From contig CAKQIY010000015.1 in the NCBI GenBank assembly GCA_934247115.1, positions 1 through 61,210 on the forward strand: a stretch of 61,210 nt of DNA, in the 5' to 3' direction. Shown here piece by piece: positions 1-8,551 of this stretch. Made by a program: the position numbers and the translations under genes. Within the stretch, counting starts at the first letter, position 1; each line of letters starts with the position of its first letter. Under the pieces are notes generated by a model. It saw nothing but the letters and a program-made list of their open reading frames with translations, was not told the DNA's origin and searched no databases. The stretch is from an uncultured Coprococcus sp. (GTDB lineage Bacteria > Bacillota > Clostridia > Lachnospirales > Lachnospiraceae).

Positions 1-76
1 GCTGGAATTGGCAGACAGGCTAGACTAAGGATCTAGTGCTGGAAACGGCGTGTGGGTTCAAGTCCCATCTCCCGCA
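1..76 (+). tRNA. tRNA-Leu (anticodon AAG), 5' end cut by window
   Basis: The 3' part of a class II tRNA is visible: the D arm, an anticodon stem CTAGA (20-24) / TCTAG (32-36) around the loop CTAAGGA (25-31), a long variable arm (37-51), a T arm with GGGTTCAAGTCCC, and a 3' acceptor strand CTCCCGC plus discriminator A at 76. The anticodon is AAG at 27-29, which reads leucine CTT codons directly. The long variable arm and the D-arm text GGAATTGGCAGAC are typical of bacterial tRNA-Leu. CCA is not encoded. About eight 5' acceptor bases lie outside the window. An A34 leucine tRNA would be expected to be a TadA substrate for inosine, but that is inference. Confidence 0.93.
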
Positions 77-90
77 TCTTTTTTATTTTC

Positions 91-124
91 AGGAAAGCTT
101 TCATTAGGGCTTTCTATTTTTTTG
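91..124 (+). terminator. Rho-independent terminator after tRNA-Leu
   Basis: GAAAGC (93-98) pairs with GCTTTC (109-114) and is followed by TATTTTTTT. It lies 15 bases after the tRNA end and fits termination of that transcript. Confidence 0.7.
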
Positions 125-191
125 CCCTGTTGGAACTGAAATATGAAGTCAGGACTTATTTTTTAACTAATATTAACTCAGATGGATTTTC

Positions 192-220
192 TTGATATAT
201 GGGCTGGCAGGGGGTAGAAT
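192..220 (+). promoter_or_regulatory. Candidate sigma-A promoter for the export cluster
   Basis: TTGATA (192-197) and TAGAAT (215-220) are separated by exactly 17 bases. A second weaker pair, TTGATA (226-231) and TACAAT (251-256), has a 19-base spacer. Either could drive the gene starting at 292; the region follows a terminator, so a promoter is expected here. Confidence 0.55.
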
Positions 221-291
221 CTTAATTGATATAATTGAGTGAGAAATGTGTACAATATACTTATATATTTATAAAACAGGAGGAATGGTGA

Positions 292-1323
292 GTGTCAAAA
301 ACTGTGTTTAGCAAGAGATTAATTGCGGTTATATTGACAGGCGCGATGTCGTTGTCGCTGTCTGCATGTGGAAGCAGTTCTGAAGATAAGATAGGCAGTG
401 CCGGTATAAATATTGAGCCGTATAGCAAGATGGAATTTAATACGGAGAAGGTTAAGAATGGTGATATACAGTCGTCATTAACACTGGCCCTCAAGCCTGA
501 TGGATACAGCAGCAAGGATTATTCGATCCAGCAGTCGGACTATGAGGTTCAGGAGGTGAAGGTCAAAGAGGGGGATAAGGTAGCCAAAGGCGATGTGATG
601 ATACAGTTTAAGGCCAAGGAGATACAGAAGCTCATTGACGAGTACACTGAACAGAAGAACCAGGATGAGCTCCTTATTGATCATTACAACAGACTTGCAG
701 CGATAGACAGCAGTCAGGATTATTCCAGCGATATATCAGCTGCCAGAGAGGATATGGATCTGGCAGATACATACATAAAAGAACAGAATGAGAGAATGAA
801 GGATTACCAGGTTATAGCTGAAAAGGATGGTACTGTAACATATGTCAATTCAGATCTCCAGTATGGGTATGTCACTGCAGGTGCCAATCTTATAACAGTG
901 GAGTCGGGTTCATCGAATTATGTAGCTGAAACCAGTGACACATATGCGTTCAAGGAAGGCGATATATATGAGGCAGATTTCCAGGAGGCAACATTCTCAC
1001 TCAAGCTTATAAAGTGTGAGAAATACACCAGTAAGGCCACCGGCGAGGAGATGCAGAAGGTGATGTTCCAGCCTGTCAGTGATATGGCAGGAATTACAGA
1101 AGCGGACACGTTGAGGATGGTCATAGAGAAGCCGGTAGTAAAGAATGTTGTATATGTGAATAAGAAAGCGGTATTTGATGGATCGGATGACAAGAAGTAC
1201 GCGTATGTTGTCAATGATGAAGGATACAGAAGTGCGGTTGAGGTGTCAGTCGGAGACACGGTAGATGATTACACGATAATTAAGTCAGGACTTAAGGCTG
1301 GAGAGCAGGTGGTGATAAATTGA
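292..1323 (+). CDS. HlyD/MacA-like adaptor lipoprotein
   Basis: Predicted membrane-anchored adaptor (membrane fusion protein) of an ABC export system. The GTG start at 292 is set by an AGGAGG (279-284) about eight bases upstream. The 343-residue product has a lipoprotein signal peptide with lipobox LSAC (Cys26). Residues 80-110 hold a biotinyl-lipoyl half-motif (VKEGDKVAKGDVMIQF), a short coiled-coil region follows at about 110-170, then the second lipoyl half (VIAEKDGTVTYV, about 172-190) and a C-terminal beta domain ending in GLKAGEQVVIN, as in MacA/YknX-type adaptors. It overlaps the next adaptor gene by four bases. No outer membrane is expected in this group, so it probably acts on the outer face of the cytoplasmic membrane. 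The substrate is unknown. Confidence 0.85.
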   Translation: MSKTVFSKRLIAVILTGAMSLSLSACGSSSEDKIGSAGINIEPYSKMEFNTEKVKNGDIQSSLTLALKPDGYSSKDYSIQQSDYEVQEVKVKEGDKVAKGDVMIQFKAKEIQKLIDEYTEQKNQDELLIDHYNRLAAIDSSQDYSSDISAAREDMDLADTYIKEQNERMKDYQVIAEKDGTVTYVNSDLQYGYVTAGANLITVESGSSNYVAETSDTYAFKEGDIYEADFQEATFSLKLIKCEKYTSKATGEEMQKVMFQPVSDMAGITEADTLRMVIEKPVVKNVVYVNKKAVFDGSDDKKYAYVVNDEGYRSAVEVSVGDTVDDYTIIKSGLKAGEQVVIN

Positions 1324-3803
1324 TAAAGCAATTATATAATAATCAGGATAAGAAGAGGTGTACTTCAGGTATGCCAAGAAGAATAGCCTGTATAGGAATG
1401 ACAGTTGTCATGGCCATGGCACTTGCAGGATGTGGCAAGGAGCAGGCACAGAAGGCACCGGAGCTTATAGAACCGGTCAGCACCAATGAAGCGTATCGTC
1501 CTGTATCATATGGAGATATAGGAAGAATGGTTATCAAGAATGGAACGATAGTTCCAACAGATTACTGTTATTACTATGACACCTCGGCAGTTCTTTCAAA
1601 GGTGTATGTCAATGTTGGTGATGAAGTTAAGAAGGACACTGTGCTTGCAGAGACGGCTGACAATTCAGATACTTCCAGCGACAGCAGTACCGATGGAGGA
1701 GACTCTACGGAATCTGATATGGGGCTGGATGATTCCTCATCTGATGGTGAGAATTCACAGGCGGCAGAGCAATATGCCCATGAGATAAATCAGAAGATAT
1801 TCAATGAGAATCAGACAGAACTTGACTGGAAGATAAAGGCCTGTGAGGAGACCGGGGACAGCGAGGGTGCCAGTGAAGCCAGGATTGAGAAAGCTATAAA
1901 TGCCGAGAACAACAGATACGATAATGTTCTTTACGAATACAAGCTGAATAAACAGAAAGAAGCTGACAAGGAAAAGGAGAATCTCAAGAAGAACGGAACC
2001 CTCAAGGCTGATCATGCAGGATATGTAACTTACGCGAAAAAGATATCCGGTGATCAGAACAGTGTAAATGGTGGAGAGAATGTTGTAGTTGTATCTGACT
2101 ATAACCAGCCTTATATAGAGATCACTGGTGAGAGTTATAAGAAGGACAGCTATGACATGTATAAGAATATGTACACGGTTATCGATGGACAGAAATATGA
2201 CATAGAGCCATACAAGTACACCAATCAGGAGATAGCGGTGGCACAGAGTATGTCGAGCCTTCCATATACGAGATTCCAGCTGAAGGGCGTCAAGAATCCT
2301 GAGAAGATCATGAAGGTAGGAAGCACATTGTCACTGTACTTCAGTACATCAGATGCCAAGAATGTACTCACCGTAGGTAACGATTCTATATATGAGGAGA
2401 ATGGACAGAGCTTCGTATATGTCAAGACAGAGACAAGTGAAAAGGAACGACGTAACGTTGAAGTCGGTGCCAGCGATGCCAACTATACAGAGATCGTGAG
2501 CGGACTTAAGGAAGGAGAACTGGTATATTATGCATCTGATGCTATCATGCCAGCAAACTATTCAGAGTATACGGTTGCGCTGGATTCATACACCAAGACG
2601 CAGAAGGCTGATTCATTCTCGGTCAAAGATCTGAGCAGTGTGAGCTATACAGCACCTTGTGATGGAAGATTTTCATCCATGAATGTCAAGAAGGGACAAA
2701 GCGTCAAGAAAGGTGATGTTCTGTTCGTGATAGACAGTGGAGGTGGAACTGCTGCTGTAAAGGATATAGATAATCAGATCCAGGATGAGAACCAGTCTTA
2801 TTCTTCAGGTATGAAGGAATATGATGATCAGATCAACGAGCTGACGAAACAGATCCAGAGTTATCAGAAGCCTAGAAAGGCAACGCCTACAGATGCAGAG
2901 AACACTCTGTATATGGCAGAGCAGCTTATGTGTCAGAGAAATGTGGTGTCTTACAACAAAGAGCTTCTTACATATAATCACAATGCCAAGATAGCAAGCC
3001 TCAATGCACAGAGGACAAAGCTTAATAAGAATAATGATGGAAGTGGAAAGATAAGCGTATATGCAGAGGCGGCAGGAAAGGTTCTGTCGATATCGGCAAG
3101 TACTGACGCAGCTATCAAGGAGGGACAGAACGTCCTTACGGTGGGTGGCAGTGATAATCAGATAATAGCTCTGACCATAGGCGAAGGCACACTCGGCATA
3201 AATCAGAAAGTTACGATAAGCAACAAGCAGGACAAGTCAAAGAGACTGACCGGAACATGTGTAGGAACCAGTGGTGATGGAAACAGATCTTATGTTACAA
3301 CTGATGCAGATGGAAATGTTCATATCACAAAGAGCTCGAGTGACGAGGAATTGTGCTATTATATCAAGGTTGACGATTCCAATGTGTATAAGAAGCCAAA
3401 ATCATATGAGATAAGCTATCCTACAGCGGTATATGAGAATGTGGTCATGATTCCAACGAACATGATCTATCATGAGAACAGTAAAAATAATTCAAGTCAG
3501 TACGATTATGTATGGCTGCTTAAGGATGGAGAGATCGTAAAGCAGTATATAACTCTTGGTGATGCAAGTAATACGGCGACGATCATACTAACTGGTTTGT
3601 CAGAGGGCGATGTTATCATCAGGGAATCAGCACATGCTTCAGCGAAGAAGGATCAGCCATCATCCACAGATGACAGCAACGGATCGTCAGATAGTTCAGA
3701 AGATTCATCCGACACAGCAGAAGCGACAACAGCAGCTGAAGATGGTACATCAGATGGAATGTCAGATGACGCTGATAATGCCGGTGATGATGGAATCGAA
3801 TAA
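1320..3803 (+). CDS. Large tandem adaptor lipoprotein of the export system
   Basis: A second, longer adaptor (827 residues from the TTG at 1320, or 810 from the ATG at 1371). The ATG gives a compact lipoprotein signal starting MPRR with lipobox LAGC, so 1371 may be the true start; TTG overlaps the upstream stop. The protein appears to hold two adaptor units in tandem. The first has a lipoyl half near residues 90-110 (VNVGDEVKKDTVL) and GTLKADHAGYVTYAKK near 225-240. The second has MNVKKGQSVKKGDVLFVID near 455-475, a coiled coil, and ISVYAEAAGKVLSIS near 580-595. The last 60 residues are a Ser/Asp/Thr-rich low-complexity tail. The tandem structure is unusual for this family and suits a partner to the long permease downstream. 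Confidence 0.82.
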   Translation: MIKQLYNNQDKKRCTSGMPRRIACIGMTVVMAMALAGCGKEQAQKAPELIEPVSTNEAYRPVSYGDIGRMVIKNGTIVPTDYCYYYDTSAVLSKVYVNVGDEVKKDTVLAETADNSDTSSDSSTDGGDSTESDMGLDDSSSDGENSQAAEQYAHEINQKIFNENQTELDWKIKACEETGDSEGASEARIEKAINAENNRYDNVLYEYKLNKQKEADKEKENLKKNGTLKADHAGYVTYAKKISGDQNSVNGGENVVVVSDYNQPYIEITGESYKKDSYDMYKNMYTVIDGQKYDIEPYKYTNQEIAVAQSMSSLPYTRFQLKGVKNPEKIMKVGSTLSLYFSTSDAKNVLTVGNDSIYEENGQSFVYVKTETSEKERRNVEVGASDANYTEIVSGLKEGELVYYASDAIMPANYSEYTVALDSYTKTQKADSFSVKDLSSVSYTAPCDGRFSSMNVKKGQSVKKGDVLFVIDSGGGTAAVKDIDNQIQDENQSYSSGMKEYDDQINELTKQIQSYQKPRKATPTDAENTLYMAEQLMCQRNVVSYNKELLTYNHNAKIASLNAQRTKLNKNNDGSGKISVYAEAAGKVLSISASTDAAIKEGQNVLTVGGSDNQIIALTIGEGTLGINQKVTISNKQDKSKRLTGTCVGTSGDGNRSYVTTDADGNVHITKSSSDEELCYYIKVDDSNVYKKPKSYEISYPTAVYENVVMIPTNMIYHENSKNNSSQYDYVWLLKDGEIVKQYITLGDASNTATIILTGLSEGDVIIRESAHASAKKDQPSSTDDSNGSSDSSEDSSDTAEATTAAEDGTSDGMSDDADNAGDDGIE

Positions 3804-3818
3804 AGGAAAGGAGATACA

Positions 3819-6653
3819 ATGTTTAAATTTTTATCACATAAATTACTGAACAAAAAATGGCTTAATGCGTGTCTCCTTCTTGGAATCGTGCTTCTGGTAG
3901 CGGTGGCATCATGTAACCCTATGTTCAAGAATGGTGCGCTCGATATGCTCATGTCATCCAAGTTCGATGCTTCGATGGTAGAGCAGAATAAATATCCAAG
4001 CACTATAGGCCGTGAAGGTTCATGTGCAGTGGACGAGTATGCAGATTCAGAGGCTGTACTCAAGAGGATAAACAAGTATAACGATATGTGGAAGTATTAT
4101 CTTGAGATAGATACTGTAGAAAGACAGACCAGCCTCAGACTTGAAGCGGGATATACACATAGCAATCTTGGACACAGAACCAATTTCAACATGGTGTATA
4201 TGCCGAATATAGAGGATCATATCAATATAACCTATGGAACTGATCTTGAGAATGCCAGCACGGATGCAGGGGTTTATCCATGCCTTATATCCCAGAGATA
4301 TCTTGATGACTATAATCTTGTGGTCGGAGAGGTGTTCACGGTCGACACAGGACTCAGTGATATAAAGGATGCCAGTGGCAATCCGCTGAAATATCAGATA
4401 GTCGGTGTGTTCGAGGAGAAGGATTACTCTGATATATTCTGGTATGATGAAATTGCAGACCTGGATCGACAGGTATATGTAAAACAGAGTGACTTTGATG
4501 ATATGGTCAGCAAATACAACTTCCTTACTATATATTACACAGAGCATAATATGCTCGATTACTCTCAGATAACTCATGCAAATGCCATGGATACACTGTA
4601 TTATATCCAGTCATTTGAGAAGTCGGACAAGAGCTTCGTACAGAACCTTACAGGTGTACTCATAGATTACAGAGGAGATGCCAAGACTATAGGCATCATA
4701 ATATGGGTTCTTGAGCTTCCTATACTTGTACTGCTTCTTGCGTTTATCTATATGGTATCAAGCCAGATTCTTGAGATGGAGGATGGAGAGATCGCCATGC
4801 TGAAGAGCAGGGGAACAAGTACGAAGCAGGTTCTCGGCATATATCTGGGACAATCCGCGATCCTATCCGTGATAGCTATAATCATAGGAGTGCCTGTTGG
4901 ATATCTTCTGTGTAAGATGGCTGCCAGCACAAGCTCGTTTCTTAAGTTTGAATTTAAGGATACACATTTCTACGGGATTGATCCGTGGATGCTGGTATAC
5001 AGTGTGGCAGCAGCACTGATAGCAATATTGTTCGTTACGCTTCCTGTACTTAAGTATGCGAAGAATTCCATAGTGGAGCAGAAGAGCAGAGTTGGAAAGG
5101 TCAATTACAAACCATTCTGGGAGAAGTTCTTCGTGGACGTCATTCTTGTAGTGCTGTCATTGTATCTGCTCTACAATTACAATAAACAGAAGTCTACTAT
5201 AGCACTTGACATACTGGCGGGTTCAAGACCTGATCCTGTCATATTCCTCAATTCCTCGCTGTTTATATTTGCAGTGGGACTGCTTGTGCTCAGACTTATA
5301 AAGTATCTCATACGACTTATATACAGGATAGGAAGAAAGAGATGGTCACCTGCAGTGTATGCATCCTTCCTGCAGATAACAAGAACTGTCAAGAAACAGG
5401 GATTTATATCTGTATTTCTGGTAATGACGATAGCCATGGGTATGTTCAATTCCAATATGGCCAGGACGATAAATGATAATAAGACGAAGCGTATAGATTA
5501 TAACCTTGGTACAGATATGGTGGTTCAGGAACAGTGGACCAGAGGAATGTACATAGACAAAGAAAAGAAAACCCACTGGTATTATACTGAGGGGGATTTT
5601 GAGAGATATACCAAGCTGGAAGGTTCACTCTGTGAGAAAGTCACCAGAGTCATATACGATGATGATGCCGTCATAAAGGCAGGTGGTGAGGAACTTGCCG
5701 GAAGCGTGCTCATGGGTATCAACACCAAGGAATTTGGTGAGACTGCAGAGCTTCAGGATGGTCTCAACAAAGAGCACTGGTACAATTACCTGAATGATCT
5801 GGCCGAGGTGTCCAATGGTGTTATCATTTCCTCCAATCTGGCAAAGAAATATAACATAAAGGTAGGAGATTCCATCAATTATGCACGATACAGCCCGATC
5901 AAGAAGGGTAAGGAGAAGGAGGAGATAGCATCCCCAAGTGGTACGGTATGTGCCATAGTTGATGCATTCCCAGGCTTCCAGCAGTATGTATATCAGAAGA
6001 ATTCTGATGGTGAGATGGAGGAGGTTGAGAGATATCTTGTTGTCGCAAACTATGCATATGTTGTAAGTGCGTTCAGTCAGACCCCATATCAGGTGTGGAT
6101 GAGACTTGCACCAAAGACATCTTATACGGATGTACTGTCTGCTCTTAAGCAGGAGGACATCAATATAGTGCAGTACGACAGTCTTAAGCAGGATATATCA
6201 GAGATGCAGGAATCTCCACTTGTTCTTATAACCAACGGATTATTCTCGCTGTCATTCATAATTGCGATCATACTTTGTACAGTAGGATTCCTCATATACT
6301 GGATAACTTCTATCAAACAGAGAGAGCTTTTGTTCGGTATATACAGAGCTATGGGTATGAGTATGCGGGAGATCAACAAGATGCTTGTCAACGAGCAGAT
6401 ATTCAGTTCTGTACTGGCCAGTCTGGCAGGTTATGGAGTTGGAGCGGCAGCCACGGTGTTGTTCGTGAAGCTGGTGGCGATAGTGTATCTGCCGGAATCT
6501 CACAATATAGCTATATCAATAGCTGTTGATCCGTACGATATAGTAAAACTCACAGCGGTTGTAGTATTTATGTTTATCGTATGCTTCATAGTTATAAGAA
6601 CTATCCTGAAGAAGATGAATATAACACAGGCATTAAAACTGGGGGAGGATTAA
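3819..6653 (+). CDS. FtsX/MacB-type ABC transporter permease
   Basis: Membrane component of the export system, 944 residues, with an AAAGGAG ribosome binding site before ATG 3819. An N-terminal membrane segment (about residues 10-32) is followed by a large extracytoplasmic domain, then a cluster of segments around 290-415 including the FtsX-like text EDGEIAMLKSRGTSTKQVLG. Further segments lie near 440-550, a second large extracytoplasmic domain spans about 555-800, and a final FtsX domain (about 805-935) contains KQRELLFGIYRAMGMSMREI. So a single chain carries two FtsX modules and probably forms the whole transport path. Established knowledge: FtsX/MacB permeases work mechanically with LolD-like ATPases. 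Two such ATPases follow directly. Confidence 0.9.
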   Translation: MFKFLSHKLLNKKWLNACLLLGIVLLVAVASCNPMFKNGALDMLMSSKFDASMVEQNKYPSTIGREGSCAVDEYADSEAVLKRINKYNDMWKYYLEIDTVERQTSLRLEAGYTHSNLGHRTNFNMVYMPNIEDHINITYGTDLENASTDAGVYPCLISQRYLDDYNLVVGEVFTVDTGLSDIKDASGNPLKYQIVGVFEEKDYSDIFWYDEIADLDRQVYVKQSDFDDMVSKYNFLTIYYTEHNMLDYSQITHANAMDTLYYIQSFEKSDKSFVQNLTGVLIDYRGDAKTIGIIIWVLELPILVLLLAFIYMVSSQILEMEDGEIAMLKSRGTSTKQVLGIYLGQSAILSVIAIIIGVPVGYLLCKMAASTSSFLKFEFKDTHFYGIDPWMLVYSVAAALIAILFVTLPVLKYAKNSIVEQKSRVGKVNYKPFWEKFFVDVILVVLSLYLLYNYNKQKSTIALDILAGSRPDPVIFLNSSLFIFAVGLLVLRLIKYLIRLIYRIGRKRWSPAVYASFLQITRTVKKQGFISVFLVMTIAMGMFNSNMARTINDNKTKRIDYNLGTDMVVQEQWTRGMYIDKEKKTHWYYTEGDFERYTKLEGSLCEKVTRVIYDDDAVIKAGGEELAGSVLMGINTKEFGETAELQDGLNKEHWYNYLNDLAEVSNGVIISSNLAKKYNIKVGDSINYARYSPIKKGKEKEEIASPSGTVCAIVDAFPGFQQYVYQKNSDGEMEEVERYLVVANYAYVVSAFSQTPYQVWMRLAPKTSYTDVLSALKQEDINIVQYDSLKQDISEMQESPLVLITNGLFSLSFIIAIILCTVGFLIYWITSIKQRELLFGIYRAMGMSMREINKMLVNEQIFSSVLASLAGYGVGAAATVLFVKLVAIVYLPESHNIAISIAVDPYDIVKLTAVVVFMFIVCFIVIRTILKKMNITQALKLGED

Positions 6654-6656
6654 TCT

Positions 6657-7409
6657 ATGAGTGAAAATGAAAAGAACACAGAATATATATTTGATCCTGC
6701 CACAGATATGCAGAGGGCAGAGGATAAAGCGGCTGATATCATGATAGAGGCACGTGGGATCAAGAGGTGCTTCAGATTGGGAAGCGGCGAGGATTTCTAT
6801 GCATTAAAAGGCATAGATATCCAGGTCCCTGCCGGAAAACTAACGATATTGAAGGGTAGATCGGGATCAGGTAAGACCACGCTCCTCAATATATTGAGTG
6901 CACTGGACGATCCGACGGAAGGCGATGTGATAGTTGGCGGCCATGTGTACAGTGAGATGAACGAGAAGGAAAAAGAGAAGCTGAGAAGATACAACATAGG
7001 ATTTGTATTCCAGTCAGTTGCACTTATACCTATTATGAGTGCATATGAGAATGTTGATTTCGGACTCAGGCTTGCCGAATATGATGGCAACAGGGATGCC
7101 CGTATAAAGGAAGTGCTTGATCTGGTTGGATTATCATCAAGAATGTCACATTTCCCAAATCAGATGTCAGGTGGAGAACAGCAGAGAGTTGCCATTGCCA
7201 GAGCCGTGGCACATAAGCCTAAGGTTATATTCGCAGATGAGCCGACAGGAGCGCTTGATACAGCATCAGGACTTGCAGTTATGAAGCTTTTCCAGGAGCT
7301 TGTATACAAAGAAGGAATAACAATAGTGATGACGACCCACGATCCAAAGCTTATGGAGCTGGGAGACGTAGTATATGAGATAGAGGATGGTGAGATAGTT
7401 GAGCGATAA
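6657..7409 (+). CDS. LolD/MacB-type ABC ATPase 1
   Basis: ATP-binding subunit, 250 residues, three bases after the permease and with a GGGGGAGG site upstream of ATG 6657. Walker A is GRSGSGKTT (about 67-75), the signature is MSGGEQQR, Walker B is VIFADEPTG and the H-loop lies in TTHD, all intact. The Q-loop region FVFQSVALIPIMSAYENV is typical of LolD/MacB/FtsE-like ATPases. About 30 N-terminal residues precede the ATPase fold. It is expected to pair with the second ATPase (7399-8502) under the FtsX permease. Confidence 0.93.
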   Translation: MSENEKNTEYIFDPATDMQRAEDKAADIMIEARGIKRCFRLGSGEDFYALKGIDIQVPAGKLTILKGRSGSGKTTLLNILSALDDPTEGDVIVGGHVYSEMNEKEKEKLRRYNIGFVFQSVALIPIMSAYENVDFGLRLAEYDGNRDARIKEVLDLVGLSSRMSHFPNQMSGGEQQRVAIARAVAHKPKVIFADEPTGALDTASGLAVMKLFQELVYKEGITIVMTTHDPKLMELGDVVYEIEDGEIVER

Positions 7410-8502
7410 GCATTTATTCAGAAAAAAGAAGAACGATGCTGTAGAGCCTGAAACTATGGCACCGGATATGGAGACACAGGATACCCAGGATTCACAGGAG
7501 TTTGTGTATGGGATGGATGCCCAGGAAAATGACAGCAGTGATAAGCTGGATGACACTGAAACAGCTGCCGAAACTGGCACAGATGAGGAAGAAGGCGTGG
7601 AACGCCTTGGGTCAGAGGAGAATATCATAGAGTGTGACAGTCTTGTCAAGATTTACAAGACGGATGATGTGGAGGTTATGGCTCTTCAGGGACTGGAGCT
7701 CAATATAAAGTATGGTGAGCTCATGGCAGTCATAGGAAAGTCAGGATCAGGTAAGTCAACTCTGCTCAATATGATAGGTGGTCTTGAAAGACCTACTGCC
7801 GGAAAGCTGTATGTAGATGGCAAGGATCTGTTTGCCATGACAGACAAGGAACTGGTGGAGTACAGAAAGCATACCGTAGGATTTGTATGGCAGAAGAATT
7901 CGAGAAATCTTCTTCCTTATATGACCGCGATAGAGAATGTCCAGGTCCCAATGTACTTTGACAAGAGCAACAAGGAGGACAAATATGCGCGTGCCCATGA
8001 TCTGCTCTGTAAGGTAGGACTGGAGGACAAGATAAATTCCTACCCTTCACAGATGTCAGGAGGAGAGCAGCAGAGAGTAGCAATAGCAATTGCCCTTGCG
8101 AACAACCCTAAGATACTTCTTGCAGATGAGCCGACAGGAGCCGTGGACACCAAGACGTCCAACATGATACAGGATCTGTTCAGAAAGCTGAATGAGGAAC
8201 TTGGGATAACGATAATCATAGTTACACATGATATAAGTCTTGCCAATAAGGTAGGACGTGTGGTTATGATCGCGGATGGCAAGATAAGTACAGAGAAGAT
8301 CATGAAGGAGTCATATAAGGACAGAATGAACGAGTTGTCTACGGATGGCTTCTCGTCTGATGATTCACATGAAGAGTTTTCTATCCTTGATAAGGCCAAT
8401 CGTGTACAGATCAGCCCTGATATTCTTGCAGCTGCTGGAATTGACAGCAATAAGGTAAAGGTTCAGGTTGTGGATGGCAAGGTCATTATAACAAAAGAAT
8501 AA
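7399..8502 (+). CDS. LolD/MacB-type ABC ATPase 2 with acidic N-terminal extension
   Basis: Second ATPase, 367 residues. The TTG start at 7399 lies inside the last codons of the upstream ATPase (11-base overlap), which points to coupled translation. Residues about 10-75 form a strongly acidic, probably disordered extension (runs of Glu/Asp/Thr). The ATPase core then has GKSGSGKST, FVWQKNSRNLLPYMTAIENV, MSGGEQQR and ILLADEPTGAVDT, with the H-loop in VTHD. About 45 residues after the core end in a small beta-rich segment (KVKVQVVDGKVIITKE). The core resembles ATPase 1 but is clearly a different protein, so a heterodimeric ATPase pair is the simplest reading. Confidence 0.9.
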   Translation: MSDKHLFRKKKNDAVEPETMAPDMETQDTQDSQEFVYGMDAQENDSSDKLDDTETAAETGTDEEEGVERLGSEENIIECDSLVKIYKTDDVEVMALQGLELNIKYGELMAVIGKSGSGKSTLLNMIGGLERPTAGKLYVDGKDLFAMTDKELVEYRKHTVGFVWQKNSRNLLPYMTAIENVQVPMYFDKSNKEDKYARAHDLLCKVGLEDKINSYPSQMSGGEQQRVAIAIALANNPKILLADEPTGAVDTKTSNMIQDLFRKLNEELGITIIIVTHDISLANKVGRVVMIADGKISTEKIMKESYKDRMNELSTDGFSSDDSHEEFSILDKANRVQISPDILAAAGIDSNKVKVQVVDGKVIITKE

Positions 8503-8551
8503 TCGTCATAACAAAAATGTAAACAGCACAAGTGGGAGAAGGGGATTGTTT

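Noticed and set aside
3653..4075. 140-codon minus-strand frame under the adaptor and permease genes
   Set aside because: It is a shadow of well-supported plus-strand genes, with no RBS and no recognisable product.
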